The notes under the pieces are model-generated. The model did no database searches. It was not told where the DNA came from and saw only the letters and a list, made by a program, of their open reading frames with translations. This document shows positions 1 through 12,790 of a stretch of 64,000 nucleotides of DNA, one piece after another (the stretch's first letter is position 1; every line of letters starts with the position of its first letter). Position numbers and translations under genes: made by a program. The DNA comes from Gnetum montanum (Eukaryota > Streptophyta > Gnetopsida > Gnetales > Gnetaceae). The stretch lies in the NCBI GenBank assembly GCA_015680685.1, contig MNCI01000970.1, positions 356,125 to 420,124 of the forward strand. Reading direction: 5' to 3'.

Positions 1-627
1 AAAGTAGGCTTCTCTTTTTTTTTAAGTGGATCACGCATCATGTGCGGAATCTATTTTTTTAACTAAACTTTGTTTATAACGTTTTTTTTATCCCTTCACA
101 ACTTATACCCTGCATTTAAAACATGCATAACAAACATGCCGAGAATCCAACTTAATCCATATTAGAAGCTCTACACATTCACATGCTAAAATCATATCCA
201 AACATCACACAACATAGTGCTAGAGTTCCAATGCATAAACATCGAATCACACATAAAGCATAACTGCATATCAAATAGGTGCTCTTGTATGCCAATCCAA
301 CATCCTTGTCAGCAACATCACCTGTCTAACACATCACGCAAAGCTAGTGTACATAATCATATATTTAAGCATGTAAAGACTTTATAATCATAACATGAAG
401 ATGAAAGCCTCATAACATATAAAGTGCAATTATAATAAACTAACTTGTCCTGATAACCCATTGAAACCACACTTGTAATGTATAAATCATAGTCATATGG
501 CCATACCCAATGTATTTGGAAGGGATGTAACAATAATGCTCTTAAGAACATCCTATTATATATTATGAGTTCAAGCACAAGTAGAGAAATATCAAGCATG
601 CATTTATGTATGTTTAAATTTTAGGGG

Positions 628-770
628 TGTTGGAACCCAAAATAATTGAAATCTAGGTACACCCCAAGACATATAGTCAAATTAGAATTTGATACTTAGC
701 ATTGCCCACTAGAATTGAATCTATAACTTGGAGCTTCGAAATCAAAAGTCTTACCATCAAAATAATGCCA
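628..770 (-). repeat. tRNA-derived SINE-like fragment (copy 1)
   Basis: Read on the minus strand, a tRNA-like head with a degenerate A box (GATGGTAAGA) and a B-box-like ATTCAATTC is followed by a body ending near TTCCAACACCCC. The body is clearly similar to the copy at 62921-63066: both contain an AAT(n)TGAAAT(n)TAGGTA(C/T)ACCCCAAGA block on the plus strand. RNA polymerase III origin is inferred from the box pattern. Confidence 0.45.
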
Positions 771-1377
771 CATTGTTTAAAATTTAGGGATTTTGTATAT
801 GGAGTATATTGTGGATCATATAGTTAATTGTTCTAAGTCTTTTCATGTGATAGTTTAATACATGTAAAGTATGTACCCAAGCTAGAATGTTCCTAGCTTT
901 GATAGTACTCTTCCATTGTTGAGAGATTTTAAAGTATGGTTGAGTTAGTTATGCACTGGTTGTTAAAGTATGTGTAGTATGAGGTTGCACGTTTAATTTT
1001 AAGTTATGCATACAATTTGCAATTCAACTAATAAGCTCACTCAATGTTAGAAGATATGAAAGATTTTGTCATTAAAACTCATTAAGTTAACTTTGTTTTT
1101 GAATTCAAGCTTGTTAAGGGGCCTTCTATATTGGCAATGGATGTTTATTGGGTCTATTGCATCATCGTTATGGTTGGTTCACTTGCATGGACAATATCTA
1201 GGCTCTTTTTGTGATCTTCTTGGTTAAGGATTCTCACCCATTTTTCGTTTCTCAACTCCCTTTAGTGCACTTTTAATTGCTTTTTTAATAATATATTACC
1301 ACTCTCTTTTCCTTACAAATCTTGTTTTTAATCTCTTAGCAATAAATAAAATAGCTTGATTAGAACTAAAAATTAAC

Positions 1378-1450
1378 AACGAGGTGTTAGCATAATGGTA
1401 AATTTTGATTTGAAAAGTCTGAATTATAAGTTCAATTCCAAATACTAAAT
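1378..1450 (+). repeat. tRNA-like SINE head (copy 2)
   Basis: GAGGTGTTAGCATAATGGTA resembles a tRNA 5' end with an A box; about 35 bases later GTTCAATTCC matches a B box. The opening GAGGTGTTAGC is shared with the copy at 55127. No terminal poly(A) or target duplication was identified. Confidence 0.4.
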
Positions 1451-1773
1451 TATAAAATTCTAATTCAATATTCAATTTTATGTATTAAAGTAGACGAATA
1501 TGATACAATAAAAGTATTAAATACCTATGAATATTAAGATATTGCCGAACCAAAAATAGACAAATCTGGACCAAAATACCTGATATCAAAGTAGGTACCT
1601 GGTGGTTTTTTGCCAACCTAAATCCAAGCTTGATTTTGTTTTATTTGTCATGAAAGTGTGACACTGGACTGCCTGTGAATTAGGTTTTCGAAGGCAGCAG
1701 GCAGGGACGTAGCTTTGGATCCATCATCGACGCTGGCCTTGGGTATTATTACCAATTTTACAGAGGCAAAGGG

Positions 1774-1788
1774 AAGAGAGAGAGAGAG
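1774..1788 (+). promoter_or_regulatory. GA-repeat tract upstream of TOM40
   Basis: An uninterrupted GA dinucleotide run about 245 bases before the TOM40 start codon. GA/CT tracts are common in plant core promoters and 5' leaders. No good TATA box is visible nearby, as expected for a housekeeping promoter. The regulatory role is inferred. Confidence 0.3.
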
Positions 1789-2030
1789 GCCTGTTGGTGC
1801 TCTGTATGCGCAGCTCCTGTGTTGTTGTGAGTAAGTCATTGTTGCTGTGTTCAGCCGGGCTGCAGCAAAACCTCTCTTAAACCCCAACTCGCCGAACATC
1901 TTTAACAGCAACAACAGGCAGCGGCGCATTGCCGGGCCACAAACAGGAGGTTCTGGATTGCGCTGAGATTCTTTTTGGGTCCCAATATTTCGTGCTCCAA
2001 TTTTGTGGGTAGGTCGAGATTTTGTAGGAA

Positions 2031-5000
2031 ATGGGATCCTCCGAGAGTAAAGCGACACCTGCAATGCCAGCGCCTGCGGTGCCCGCCGATGAGGTTTCTG
2101 CTCCTGCTCCTGCTTCTGCTCCTGCTCCTGCTCCTGATGCCGATGTGCCTCCGCCTCCTCCTTCCGCTGCTGCAGCTCATCCATTGGGTTCGCCTCCTTC
2201 AACCGCAACTGGGGATTCTGCCTCCAAAGCAGATGAGAAAGTGGATTGGCTTAACCTACCTTGCCCTATTCCCTACGAGGAGATTCAACGAGAAGTGCTG
2301 AGTATGTTCTTGTTACTTTTTTTTGGCGGGTTGATCTTTAAAAATGTATTTCTGTGCACCAGCAAATGAGTTTTTTTTTGGTAACTTACTTTTTTGGTTA
2401 TTGCAATTGTATTTGCATGTTATTTTTTTCGGTGCGTGGCTTTTCATGGATTAGTTATGTTAGGCAATTTTATTTGCGGGTGTCTGTTTGTTTTCAGTTT
2501 GGAGTAGAGCTTTCATTGATATAAGGTGTTTGTTGTTTTTGAATGAATTTATCAGGTTTTTACTACTTTTAATGTTTTTCCGATGTTTCCTGTTTGCGGT
2601 GTATCTAAGCCTTGTGGGAAGCACGATATTGCATGAATGATGTTTACCAAATTAGTCCAATTGATTCTCGTTTTGCTAATGGGAATAAGTAGAGAATATT
2701 TGTGTTAGCATTTTGGCAATCATAATTGCAATGGGTACATGATTTTATCAGGTTATTGTATATCTTTGAAATTTTAAATTGTTCTTTTGTTATTGTGTGT
2801 TTATAAATGTTCATGCTGTTAATTCACAACATTAACTATCACAAGCATTAAATTTGAGGACTGTAAAGACTTTGTAATCATCTTGGGCTTTTGTGAACAC
2901 TTGATTGCCTTTGTCTCTTGCAATGTATGGATTGATATATACATGCAAAATAGAGATCAGGCTTGTTAAAAAAGTAGCCACAGTTGTACTGGACGGTGCG
3001 TGGAAAAGTGGTATCTTCATGTATGGAATCCCCTGAGGATTTTAGCTGCTGATTCCAATTGTTATTATTAATATCACTGTTTTAGATTAGACCTATTGCA
3101 TTTGATGTAAGTTCATCTTGCTCACTTTTTTTTAAACATTTGAAAGTATTTTAAATGTTATATTCGATACGTCGCATATTGTCCTATTGTTTCCGCTATT
3201 TGTTTCTTTTCAGAGCCATTTTAATGATTTATGATGTTGCAGAAGAAAGTTATACGCAGCTCTTGATTCTATGTAAAATGAAAAGCTGATTATGTTGCGG
3301 TATGTCTTGGTCTTGCAGTGGCACTAAAACCTGAGAATTTTGAAGGAATGCGGTTTGATTATACAAGGCCTTTAAATCCAAAATTTTCTCTTACCCACAG
3401 GTAAAAACTATTTATTCGTACTGTTGTTTCCTCATCAAATTGTTGGGGCCGTGGCATGTTTTTAGAGGAGTTTTTATTGTATGCATATTTATTTTGATAA
3501 GAAAATTCTAAGACTTTTTATCTTTTAAAATTGAAATATGTTTTATGAGTTTTCGTCATGACCATAGGTCCCTACATCTTTAGATTAAAATATTCAATCA
3601 TATTTATATAATGTTTGAACTTTTCTGTGTTAGTTTATTTATGGGGTCAACAGAAGTACCTTCACAATCAACTGATATACTCAAGGTCCCTACTGCACAT
3701 TACGAGTTTGGGGCTAATTTCCTAGATCCTAAGGTATTAACTCTCATTGAATTATCTACTTACATGCACCTTATAGGTTTGAAGACTTATGGTTGTGAAA
3801 TAGATGAAAAATTTTAGTGCTTATTTTTTTCTGCTTCAGTGCATGCTTGTTGGAAGGATATTAACTGATGGAAGGTTGAGTGCAAGGGTTAAATATGATT
3901 TGACAGAGGATCTTGTAATGAAGATCAATGCTCAGGTTCTTCTTTTGTTATTTTGTTTGCTTTTTGGCATGTCTCTTTCTGAATATTTTTATATAGTTTT
4001 AGAGTCCAGACGACTATATTCATTTTTGTTTAATAATTTTAGTTCATTGAATTAAAAATTTCACTGATTTTTTCCAGTCCTAAGGGTGATGAAAATGTAT
4101 AGGAGAAGTATTTTATATATTAATTTCTAATGCTTATAATTTATATGCTTTTCAGTTGACTAATGAGCCACATTTTTCACAAGGAATGTTCAACTTTGAT
4201 TACAAGGTGAGTTCAGTTAGCTCTTTATTATGTGTTTCAATTGATAACAATTGTTATGGGTTAAATAAGGTTGAGTTTGTCATTTCTAACGATTTCTTTT
4301 GCAGGGAGGGAAACAACATTAATATGATTTATTTACCTTAAATTTTTTATCATATATTCTTGTTTGTTATTTGTAATGTTTGTGGCATGATTTAGAGTAG
4401 TAAATCATATAATTGAAGCTGTATATTTTCATCCAAGAGGTTGCAGAACACATCGAGCAATACGATGTTGAATGTATGACTAGACTTGATTTAGAATATG
4501 TTACATTTCAAAACTTTTACATTGGATGAATGGTTGTAATGGGTCTGAATATTTTCCATACCTTGCACTTCTATCAATTAGATTGGATTCTTGAAATGTG
4601 CAGTTCTACTTGCATGCCTATGAGTCATGATACAAACCTTTAATGATTTTTACATATGCCTACCTGCATCATTGCCATGTCAATCTGTCAAAAGCTTTCA
4701 ATTTATGCAAAGGTTCTGCGAACAAGTTTTTTTAAATTCCATGTTTGCTCTATGTCAACCAACATGTACTGCTATTCCTGTGCTCTTGTTCCTTAATGTT
4801 GGGTAGTTTTTGGCCTGCTAGAACAGTGCATCAAATTAGTAGTAGTCATATGAAGTACTATTTTAACTTTATTTAATTACTTGTATATTGAATGTTATGA
4901 GAGTAATATGGATTAGGGCAGGATTTTTAACTGATGGTCTTACCTGGTATTATCAAGATGTTTAATCTAGTCTCCTCCTTTCTTGTTTTGCCAAGTGCAA

Positions 5001-8000
5001 TTTCTTTGAATTCAACTATGCTGCCTCTTTTATTACGGTTGCAAGGAAGAAATATGGCGCGAGAGCTGAAAAACATAATGTAATCCTATTTTAGGAGTAT
5101 GCTCTAAAAATCTAATCATCAGGATCACAATTAACCTAAAAAATAGAATACGTATCTTTGTATAAGGTCTCATGAAACCAATACAAAGCCAACTGAACTG
5201 CAACCCAAAAAACAAGAAAAAAAAAAGCATTTTCTGCTCAGTGTTCCTTCTGAGAAAATTTTCTGTTCCTTTCATAGCAGATAAAAGGGGACTAGAGAAG
5301 TCTAAACTTTAGCATTGAGCTTTATTATCTCTCCAAATTGGGAGAGGTTATCATCATGAACAGAGATACCACATGCTTATCTGGATAGATTCCACACACC
5401 TTGAGCATAAGAGCAATTTAATAGTAGGAGGTAACTCGTTACAGAAAACACGACCACCAGTGTTGATATGTTAAAGCATCATTTGTTGTCACATGGTTCC
5501 CAGATTGTGGTAAATACTAATTGGTTTTGGGTCTACTTATCACATTTTTCGTTTTGATATCCTATTAATTTGCAATGAATTTCACTTTTGAAATTGAAAA
5601 TATTCCTCTGGTTTTGTGACTATTGTATTGGCATGTTGGCTATTTTTATTTTTAATTTGTCTGATTATAGGCCATATTGAATTTTATCATTTCACGTTTC
5701 ACAAATTTTTAATAGCAAATTTAGTGCATGATTTTGGAAATACATGCAGGGGAAAGATTACAGAGCTTCACTTCAACTAGGAAACCATGCGTTTTATGGT
5801 GCAAATTACATCCAGGTATGATATTTTTGTAATTCAGCAAATTAACACAGAAACTCTCTAGAAAAGATGTCCTGAAATGTTATTTTTCGTTTAAATGTTA
5901 TTTTTAAGTGTTTGACATGATATTTCAATTTTTACAAATGTTATCCTAATTTCTAGAAGAGTCCCTGGTGTAATCGGAAGAAGCTTGTGACTTGCTGTTA
6001 GAGTATGGTTGTGAATTGTGTGTGCAATTGTTAGTTTCTCAATAACCAACTCAAGAAATGAGTTAAACAAGAAATCACGATGGTCTGTGAATAGATGCAG
6101 CAGTTCAGGAAGGATTTAAATCATTGAATGAGAACGTCGTATCATTGTGGAACATCTAAAGAAGAAGAGAAAAAAAGAAGAAGAAGGAAGGAATAACCCC
6201 AAATGATCGTGACCCAAAGCTGCCCTCCCAAGATCCAAAAGAAGCCATGAGGAATAGTTAAAAACACTGGTTCAAGCTGTGTGAATTGACTAGTGAAAGA
6301 TTTCATGGGGTTAAGAAAGTTGTTGAGACTAAATCCTTACGAGTTGCAAGAATCCTAAAAGTATCCTGCATCCACAAGGAGCCTGGGGTAGAGTAAAATC
6401 GAAGAAGGTAAGCAGGATGAACTCGTGAGTTAGTCAATGAAGTACTCATGAGATGAAAGGAAGGAAGAAGGCATGAATTTAACTCACGAACTGTGAAGTG
6501 AATGCTAGACCAAGTTCCTGAAAGGTCTGCATAGTAAGGCTGAGCTGTGGTGATTAAATGTTCTTGTAAATTAGTCCCATGCAAGACTGACCAGGGGAAA
6601 GTTCAATGTCACATTGCGAGATGAATCAGAACTCACGATGATGAAAAACACTGATGCACTGTAAATTGTAGCAGGAATCAGAGTGGTAGCCTATTGCACC
6701 AAATGGTCAGTGAAAGGTGTGGCAGAGGTCTAGAGCTGTATTAGGAGAATACAAGAAATTGTGAACTCAAGAAGTCAGGATACAGATATCGTGAATTAAA
6801 GTAAATATCATGATTATGAAATAAGCCTTAGAAATAGTTCACGAGTGGCACTGTATTTCCTCTAAAAGATTCTGAAAGTGTAAAGGAGTTTGTGTGAATA
6901 AATGCAACTTAAGAAACTTGAATTCTTAAACAGTATATGAAACCTTAAGATGGTAGCAGAGAAATCTGCAACCAACAGAATTTAACACTTGCAACCTGGT
7001 TTTGAATGGATCTCTACTTATTTTAAAAGCATGGGCACGTAGCAGAAATGCCAGTACAGATGTCTCATGTATACTGATATGTTACCCATTTATGGAAATC
7101 CTTGGTAATTAACGAGTAGCTGGAGTAGATGCATCTAATTAGCCATTGATTCAAAAAACTTGAAGGGAATCCCTTGGTCCTTTATATAAACTAGCCAGTT
7201 CATGGCCCTGGTGCTTCTCTTTAGAAATAAGTAATAAAGGTTGCGAAAGGAAATATATTAATTTTTTAAAGATTAATTTATGTTTGCATTTTTTTACTAA
7301 TATCAAACATTTGATTCTGGCCTCATGATATAATCTCCTGTAATTCTTACTTGTGCCAGTAGCATTATTATTATGCTCATGCAAGTCCTCTTCCATTAGC
7401 TGTAAGTATGCTTTTTGCAAAGGAATGTAAAAGCTCATAGTGTTGGAGATCCCAATCTACTGGTCAGAATTCAGTTTCAGCTGCTTCTTTTATGTATTTT
7501 CTTCACTAGCTGGGACTGAACCCATAAACTGTAAGATTCAAGTCACAAGCTTTATCAACAAGCCACACCTTATTGATTTGCTATATTTCTATAATCATCA
7601 CCCGGTGTGTCAATGCTCAGTCCACCAAGTGTGGTCCCAGGAGGGTCAGTGGATGAGCAAAAGCCGAAACTTTTCAAGTGGCTGTACCTAGGGCTATATT
7701 GCTATAATGATTTTCCAATAGTTGTGTTCAATGACCTAGTTATATTAGATTTCAACAGCACGTAAGGAACTCAAATTTATTGATATGTTTATTTGATTTA
7801 TGTAACATTATTACTGAGTAATTTCATTAAGTGTTTTAACTATTCTAGCAGTTTGTTTATTTCTCAGTTTTTTCTTTTATTTTTTATTTCTTACAATGTA
7901 CCGTTATTTCACTAAATCTTTTTTTTCCGTTACTTCCTTTTGCAGAGTGTTACCCCAAACATTTCCCTTGGCGGTGAACTGTTTTGGCTTGGGCATCAAA

Positions 8001-8787
8001 GGAAGTCTGGAATTGGCTTTGCAGCTCGTTATAATACTGATAAGACGGTTTGTTTCTTGAGTTTTGTTTTCGTTTTTCTTTCTTTCTTTATCTTTTTGTA
8101 GACTTGAGTTTTACAGTTGCATTTTCATATCAATGGTGTAGCAGTTTTCTAACTGTAAATTCTTATGTGTCATAGGTTGCTACAGGGCAAATTTCAAGCA
8201 CTGGTATAGTGTCTTTGGGTTACGTACAGAAAATATCAGAGAAGGTAGCTTGAATGATATCAGATGCATTATCAATTCCGTTAACTTCTACTCCAGTGTT
8301 TTACAAATTTCTTCTTTGTGCTTGACCATCTCAGATATCATTGGCAACTGATTTTATGTACAATGATATGACAAAGGAGACACATGCTAGTGTTGGCTAC
8401 GATTACATTTCAAGACAGGTAGTTGAATTTGCTCTCTTTAAAGGAATATTTACTCCTATGATACTGCTGATAAATATGGCTGCAGTTAGTGTGTTTCAAC
8501 TTACAAATGACTCCTGGTGGAATATTATTGGAAACTGTATCAGTGTCGGCTAAGGGGAAGAATTGATTCAAATGGAGTAGTTGGTTCATATCTGGAAGAG
8601 AGACTAAACCTGGGAGTTAATTTCCTTCTTTCTGCAGAGGTCGGTACCCTTGTCTAGTTCTTAAGACCTATCGATTTGTGGTTTTGCATCATTAATTTCA
8701 TTGATCCTTCTATTGTTTTCTATGCAGATTGATCATTCCAAAAAGGACTATAAATTTGGGTTTGGCTTAACAGTTGGTGAATTTTAG
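2031..8787 (+). CDS. TOM40: TOM40, mitochondrial outer-membrane import pore (11 exons)
   Basis: TOM40 is the beta-barrel channel of the TOM complex, through which most nuclear-encoded proteins enter mitochondria. Exons: 2031-2301, 3319-3400, 3634-3733, 3840-3935, 4156-4206, 5750-5815, 7946-8047, 8176-8244, 8335-8418, 8544-8639, 8728-8787. Every intron is GT..AG and the phases join without a stop, giving 358 residues. Family landmarks, in order: [17 protein letters not shown] (residues 68-84), [53 protein letters not shown] and the C-terminal [12 protein letters not shown], which fits the beta-signal read by the sorting machinery. The first about 60 residues are Pro/Ala-rich and look longer than in typical plant TOM40 proteins of roughly 310 residues. 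The start is the first ATG before the conserved core. Exon 3 begins with the codon-splitting T that completes a serine. Nothing suggests a pseudogene. Confidence 0.95.
5816..7945 (+). other. TOM40 intron 6, the longest intron (2.1 kb)
   Basis: Bounded by CAG|GTATGA and TTTTGCAG|AGT. No open frame in it looks like an inserted gene. It contains a tRNA-like stretch on the minus strand near 7500-7575, annotated separately. The intron probably grew by small insertions. Confidence 0.75.
7500..7580 (-). repeat. possible tRNA-derived SINE head in TOM40 intron 6
   Basis: On the minus strand, GGTGTGGCTTGTTGATAAAG resembles an A box and GGGTTCAGTCCC is a near-consensus B box about 35 bases downstream. 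This is the spacing of a tRNA promoter. It differs from the other SINE-like copies in this window. The boundaries are uncertain. Confidence 0.35.
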
Positions 8788-9000
8788 TTTTTATACCAAC
8801 TGTAATTGGGGTTCATGGCCGTGATTCATTTATCACGTGGAATTGTCTGCGCCTACAATGTAGGAGTGAATGTAATTTTTGTGCTTTGGATCAGTCCTAG
8901 GGTTTTACTTGGGCAAAAGCTGTCATTTTAGTTATAATTTTTCATTAATATATTTGTACCACTCCACGTGACAATTCCGTTCTCATCCTCTCATGTTTGA
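8788..9000 (+). other. probable TOM40 3' untranslated region
   Basis: About 200 bases after the stop codon, T-rich, with AATATATTTG near 8945 as a weak poly(A) signal. The end of the transcript cannot be fixed from sequence alone. Confidence 0.35.
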
Positions 9001-11589
9001 AGAGTCGGGTTTCAAATTCATTATTGATTTCAAAGTTTTTGCGGCATTTTAATATTTGCCTTAATCTCAAACTGTTTACCTGTTTTGTACTCAAAAATAA
9101 AAATACATTTTAAGCTAATTTGTTGGTTTTATCTTATTTTTGGCTTTTATACCTACCTTCTTGGTTCGTCAAACATTATGATATTAAGTAAAAAATAATT
9201 TGAGAGTCTGTTAGCTTTAGAATACATCTGCCACGGCTTAAATAATGGCTTTGAAATGACATTTTCTTTATTATTTTTTACGGAAAATTACAGTAATTCT
9301 TTAACATTTGATTGTCATTGTGACGTTTTTAGATGATTTTCAGCAGCTTTCAGAATTGTGTTGGATTCAGTTTCTTTGAAGATCAACCCTTTAATTTCTG
9401 TAGGCTGAATGCAAGTCAAGAAGTCTTTCTACTCGTGTCCAAGGAGGAATGCAAGTCAAAGAAGTCTTTCTAGTTGTTTCAAATTATTAGTGTATAACAA
9501 TTGGACTTGGATTTTGGTTGATCATGGGGGCTTGTGATTGTCACACCTACCAGAGGCGTAGAGAACTACCTGATAACTGCGAGGGCTTTGAAAATAAGGG
9601 CAACATTGGCATCGATATTGCATCTGTAATTTCTACAAGGATATGAAAATTTTTGCAGGTGACTTTTCGTACCCAAATCAGCTGCAAGAGAGTTTAAAGA
9701 TGCATAGTTTATATTAAAATTGTAAGAAGATACCACATCAAAGGTTAGATATGTGGATTGTGTCTTAATAGAAGTTTGCACAATCTGAATCAACTTTAAT
9801 AGTGAAAATATTTTTACAAATGTTTAAATAAATTTGAGTAAACTGCATCTAAATTATGGTCAAAATGAAATGCAAGAAATAAGTAAAATGAATATTGCAC
9901 ATCCAAATTTATAACAGTTTGGTTTGGGCCTAGTTTATTCCACAAGGTTATCCAAATGTCTTCTGCCTTTGGGTTCCTTTTTGATCTTCAAATTCTTAAA
10001 GAACAATGTTGGTTTCAAGGGTTTCCAATTTCCTTTTTGTATAGTTGGGATTATTAGGCAAAACTTGTCAAACTATATCTCAAAACAAAGAAAATTGAAA
10101 TGATGCATTTGGGGGATCTCACTGTAGATTAGATTGTATTCAATACAAACACAAATCATGCAAGAGATGTAGAAATCATGCAAGAGATGTAGAAATTTTG
10201 AGCACTAGTATATTTTTCAAGCTTACATAATCAAAATTTTTTGTGAAGCTCTTCCACCTTACTTTGATATGCTTTGTTGCTAATGATATACCAAACTTCT
10301 TTAATGATGCATCTTCACCTAAGCATTAATGGGCAAGAGGGCCATGATAGTTTTCAATGCTTTGTTTGTTTTATAACATTCGAAGGACTTTTTGGCCTTT
10401 TTGTTTTTTAGGTTTTGCCTTTTCTCCTTGATAAGTTAATCTTATCGGAGTTGGTTGACCTTATGCTTCAACTTGCAAAACTTGAACCCTTGGCTCGATT
10501 GTTGTACTTGATCTCGAGCATCTGGAACTAGGTGATTATCATTGGTTGTTTGTCTTGGCTTCGTCAACCTATCCAAAGGTTAGTTGACCTTAGTAGTGAG
10601 GTATTTTTTGTGCTTTGAACTTGGGTTGATCAACCTTTGGCAATGTTGGTCCACCTTAAGAGTGTTGCTTTTTTTTTTCTACTCTAAACTTGCCTTCAAT
10701 TTGGATTAGTTGATTTTAGATTTAGTTGCTTGATCTTATGAGTGATGCATTTTCTTTCTTTTGAACTTCGCTAGCTCCTACACAATTTAGTCATGACATC
10801 ATTTTGGTTGAAGATCTTAGTGAACAATATGCATTTTGTCATTCTAAATCAACAATTCAATTAACAATCTCCTCCTATTTGGACATGACAAAGGCACCTT
10901 CTTTTGGAAGATGACAACATGACAAGCACACATGGTAGGAATCCAAATAAATTAAAACGGATAGCCCATGCAAAATCGTAAGCTCCCCTTGAGCTTATGA
11001 CTCGTTTTTTTTCCCTCTTAATTTCTACTACTTGTGTTCTCTCCCCCTTGTTTGGCATTTGCAAAAAGCCAGAAATGAACACTCTCAAGGCACAAGGGTG
11101 ACCTTGGAGAGGGGTGAATTAAGACTGAAATAATATGTTGAAAGTAAGAAACAAAGCTCTCAACTAAATAAGTATAATGGAAGACAAGAAAAAGTTAAGC
11201 ATGCTGTCATAATAATGTCATCACAAAATAATACTTTAGCTTACGTGCAACTCTTGTAGAGAGAATATGCAAATAAAATATAGCTACTAAATCACAATGG
11301 AAATAGAGAAGCTACACTAATATATATTGATTAGAAGACCTGAAGCAAGTATGAATAGTAGTATACAATATGAAATCAACAATAAGGGCTATCGTAATAC
11401 CACATCAATAGAAGAGCTAATACTAATATGAAAATAACCATCATAAAGGTCAACTATATTAATACAAACTTGCAGCTCATATATCACTATTTGTTAATAT
11501 ATACCAAAGGATAAGCAAAGGATATATTTAATTATAATGCACTTATAAATTGCCCTATTTTAAGGGTAATCCTCAACCTACCTAATGAA
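9001..11589. other. intergenic AT-rich region, no gene
   Basis: No coding region is supported. There is a short direct duplication at 9407-9478 (unit GAATGCAAGTCAAGAAGTC, about 38 bases) and another at 10154-10196 (unit ATCATGCAAGAGATGTAGAA, about 21 bases). The 10860-11120 stretch, with CAATCTCCTCC and GGAGAGGGGTGAATT, resembles terminal parts of copia elements and may belong to the copia remnant that follows. Confidence 0.45.
9407..9478 (+). repeat. two-copy tandem repeat of about 38 bp
   Basis: The phrase GAATGCAAGTCAAGAAGTC followed by TTTCTA occurs twice in tandem with a few changes. No function is apparent. Confidence 0.6.
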
Positions 11590-12790
11590 GAGTAAGGTAG
11601 TTACGTACTTAGATTAGCTGGGGAATGGTCTAACTCCCAACCCTCTCTTGATTTCTTCAAAATGATTGGATGGAAGAGATTTTGTTAAACCATTTGCGAG
11701 TTGATTTTTTGACTTAATATTCTCAATTCCAATACTTCCTTTGCTCCTAAATAAAATGGTGGCTAATCTCAATGTGTTTGGTTTTGAAGTGTTGCACAGG
11801 GTTTTTGCAATGTTGATAGCTCTCATAGTGTCATAAAACATTAAAGCCTTATTTTGTTCATGCTTGTAATCTTTAAGCATTTACACTATCCACATTAGTT
11901 GAACATAAAAATTTCCAATTACTCTATATTCTACTTTAGCTATTAAGATGGAGGTAGGGGTTCACTTAGTCATCCAAGATACAAGACATTGTCCTAGAAA
12001 GAAGCAATTTCTAGTTGTACTTCTTTTATCATCAATCTTTCCAATCCAATTTACATTCAAATACCCAACAAGATCAAAGCTTGTGTCTTTGGAATACCAA
12101 AGATCATGCTATGTAGTACCTTTCAAATATTTCAAAATCTTTTTGACAACAATATAATGGAATTCTTTGGGTTTAGATTTATACCTTGCACATATCCTAA
12201 TGCTTAAGGCAATATTAGGTCTACTAGTAGTAAGGTATAACAAATCTCAATTATTCCTCTATATAATTTTTTATTGATATTCTTACCTTGCTCATCCTTG
12301 CACAATTTGACTTTAGGGCTCAAGGGAATGGAAGCTTCTTTGGGATTTTCCATACCATACTTCTTGAGGATCTCCTTGGCATAATTTGCTTAGGATATGA
12401 AAATACCATTCTTGCTTTGAATGATTTGGAGTTCCAAGAAGAAAGTTAATTCATCCATGAGGCTTATTTCAAATTTAACCCGCTTGATTTCTTCAAATTT
12501 CTTACATAACAAGGGGTTAGTGGCATAAAAAACAATATCATCAAGATAGATTTGAGCTATTAAATAATCCTTATCATGCTTTAAAATAAAAAGTGCAAGA
12601 TCAAAAGAACCTCTTACAAAGCCATTTTGTATCAAATGTTACGATAGCCTTTCATACCAAGCCCTAGGGGCTTGCTTAAGTTTGTATGGTACTTTTTTCA
12701 ATCTAAATGCATGATCCTTTTTGTGAGGATCCTTAAAGCCTAGTGGTTGCTCCACATAAACCTCTTCTATTTTAGGAATTGATAAACACT
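11590..12790 (-). pseudogene. Ty1/copia pol remnant (RT C-terminal half and RNase H)
   Basis: Read on the minus strand, the order is copia reverse transcriptase then RNase H. Near 12770-12650 I see EEVYVEQPLGF, LKQAPRAWYERLS and related text. At 12635-12390 follow NGFVRGSFDLALF, the active-site segment QIYLDDIVF (family YVDD, here YLDD) and ELTFFLELQI. Near 12000-11950 are SFDLVGY and CLVSW, typical of the RT-RNase H junction. At 11880-11614 the RNase H end has NQLANGLTKSLP (family ADIFTKPLP). Stops and frameshifts break the frame and no LTR pair was found. The upstream half (integrase, gag) is missing beyond about 12790. The wording resembles the SIRE/Tork side of copia, but I would not assign a lineage. 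Confidence 0.85.

Larger units (their letters stand above)
1..1600. other. AT-rich 5' flank of TOM40, no gene seen
   Basis: No convincing coding region on either strand; the short open frames have no recognisable family signature. The stretch holds two tRNA-like SINE fragments, annotated separately. Otherwise it is unremarkable AT-rich intergenic DNA. Confidence 0.6.

Noticed and set aside
1378-1450. True tRNA gene
   Set aside because: Only A- and B-box-like stretches fit; no cloverleaf with a proper acceptor stem or anticodon arm can be formed. A SINE head is more likely.
1648-2208. Long minus-strand open frame opposite TOM40 exon 1
   Set aside because: It is the antisense reading of the Ala/Pro repeat codons (giving Gln/Glu repeats). 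It has no family motif, and the exon on the plus strand is certain.
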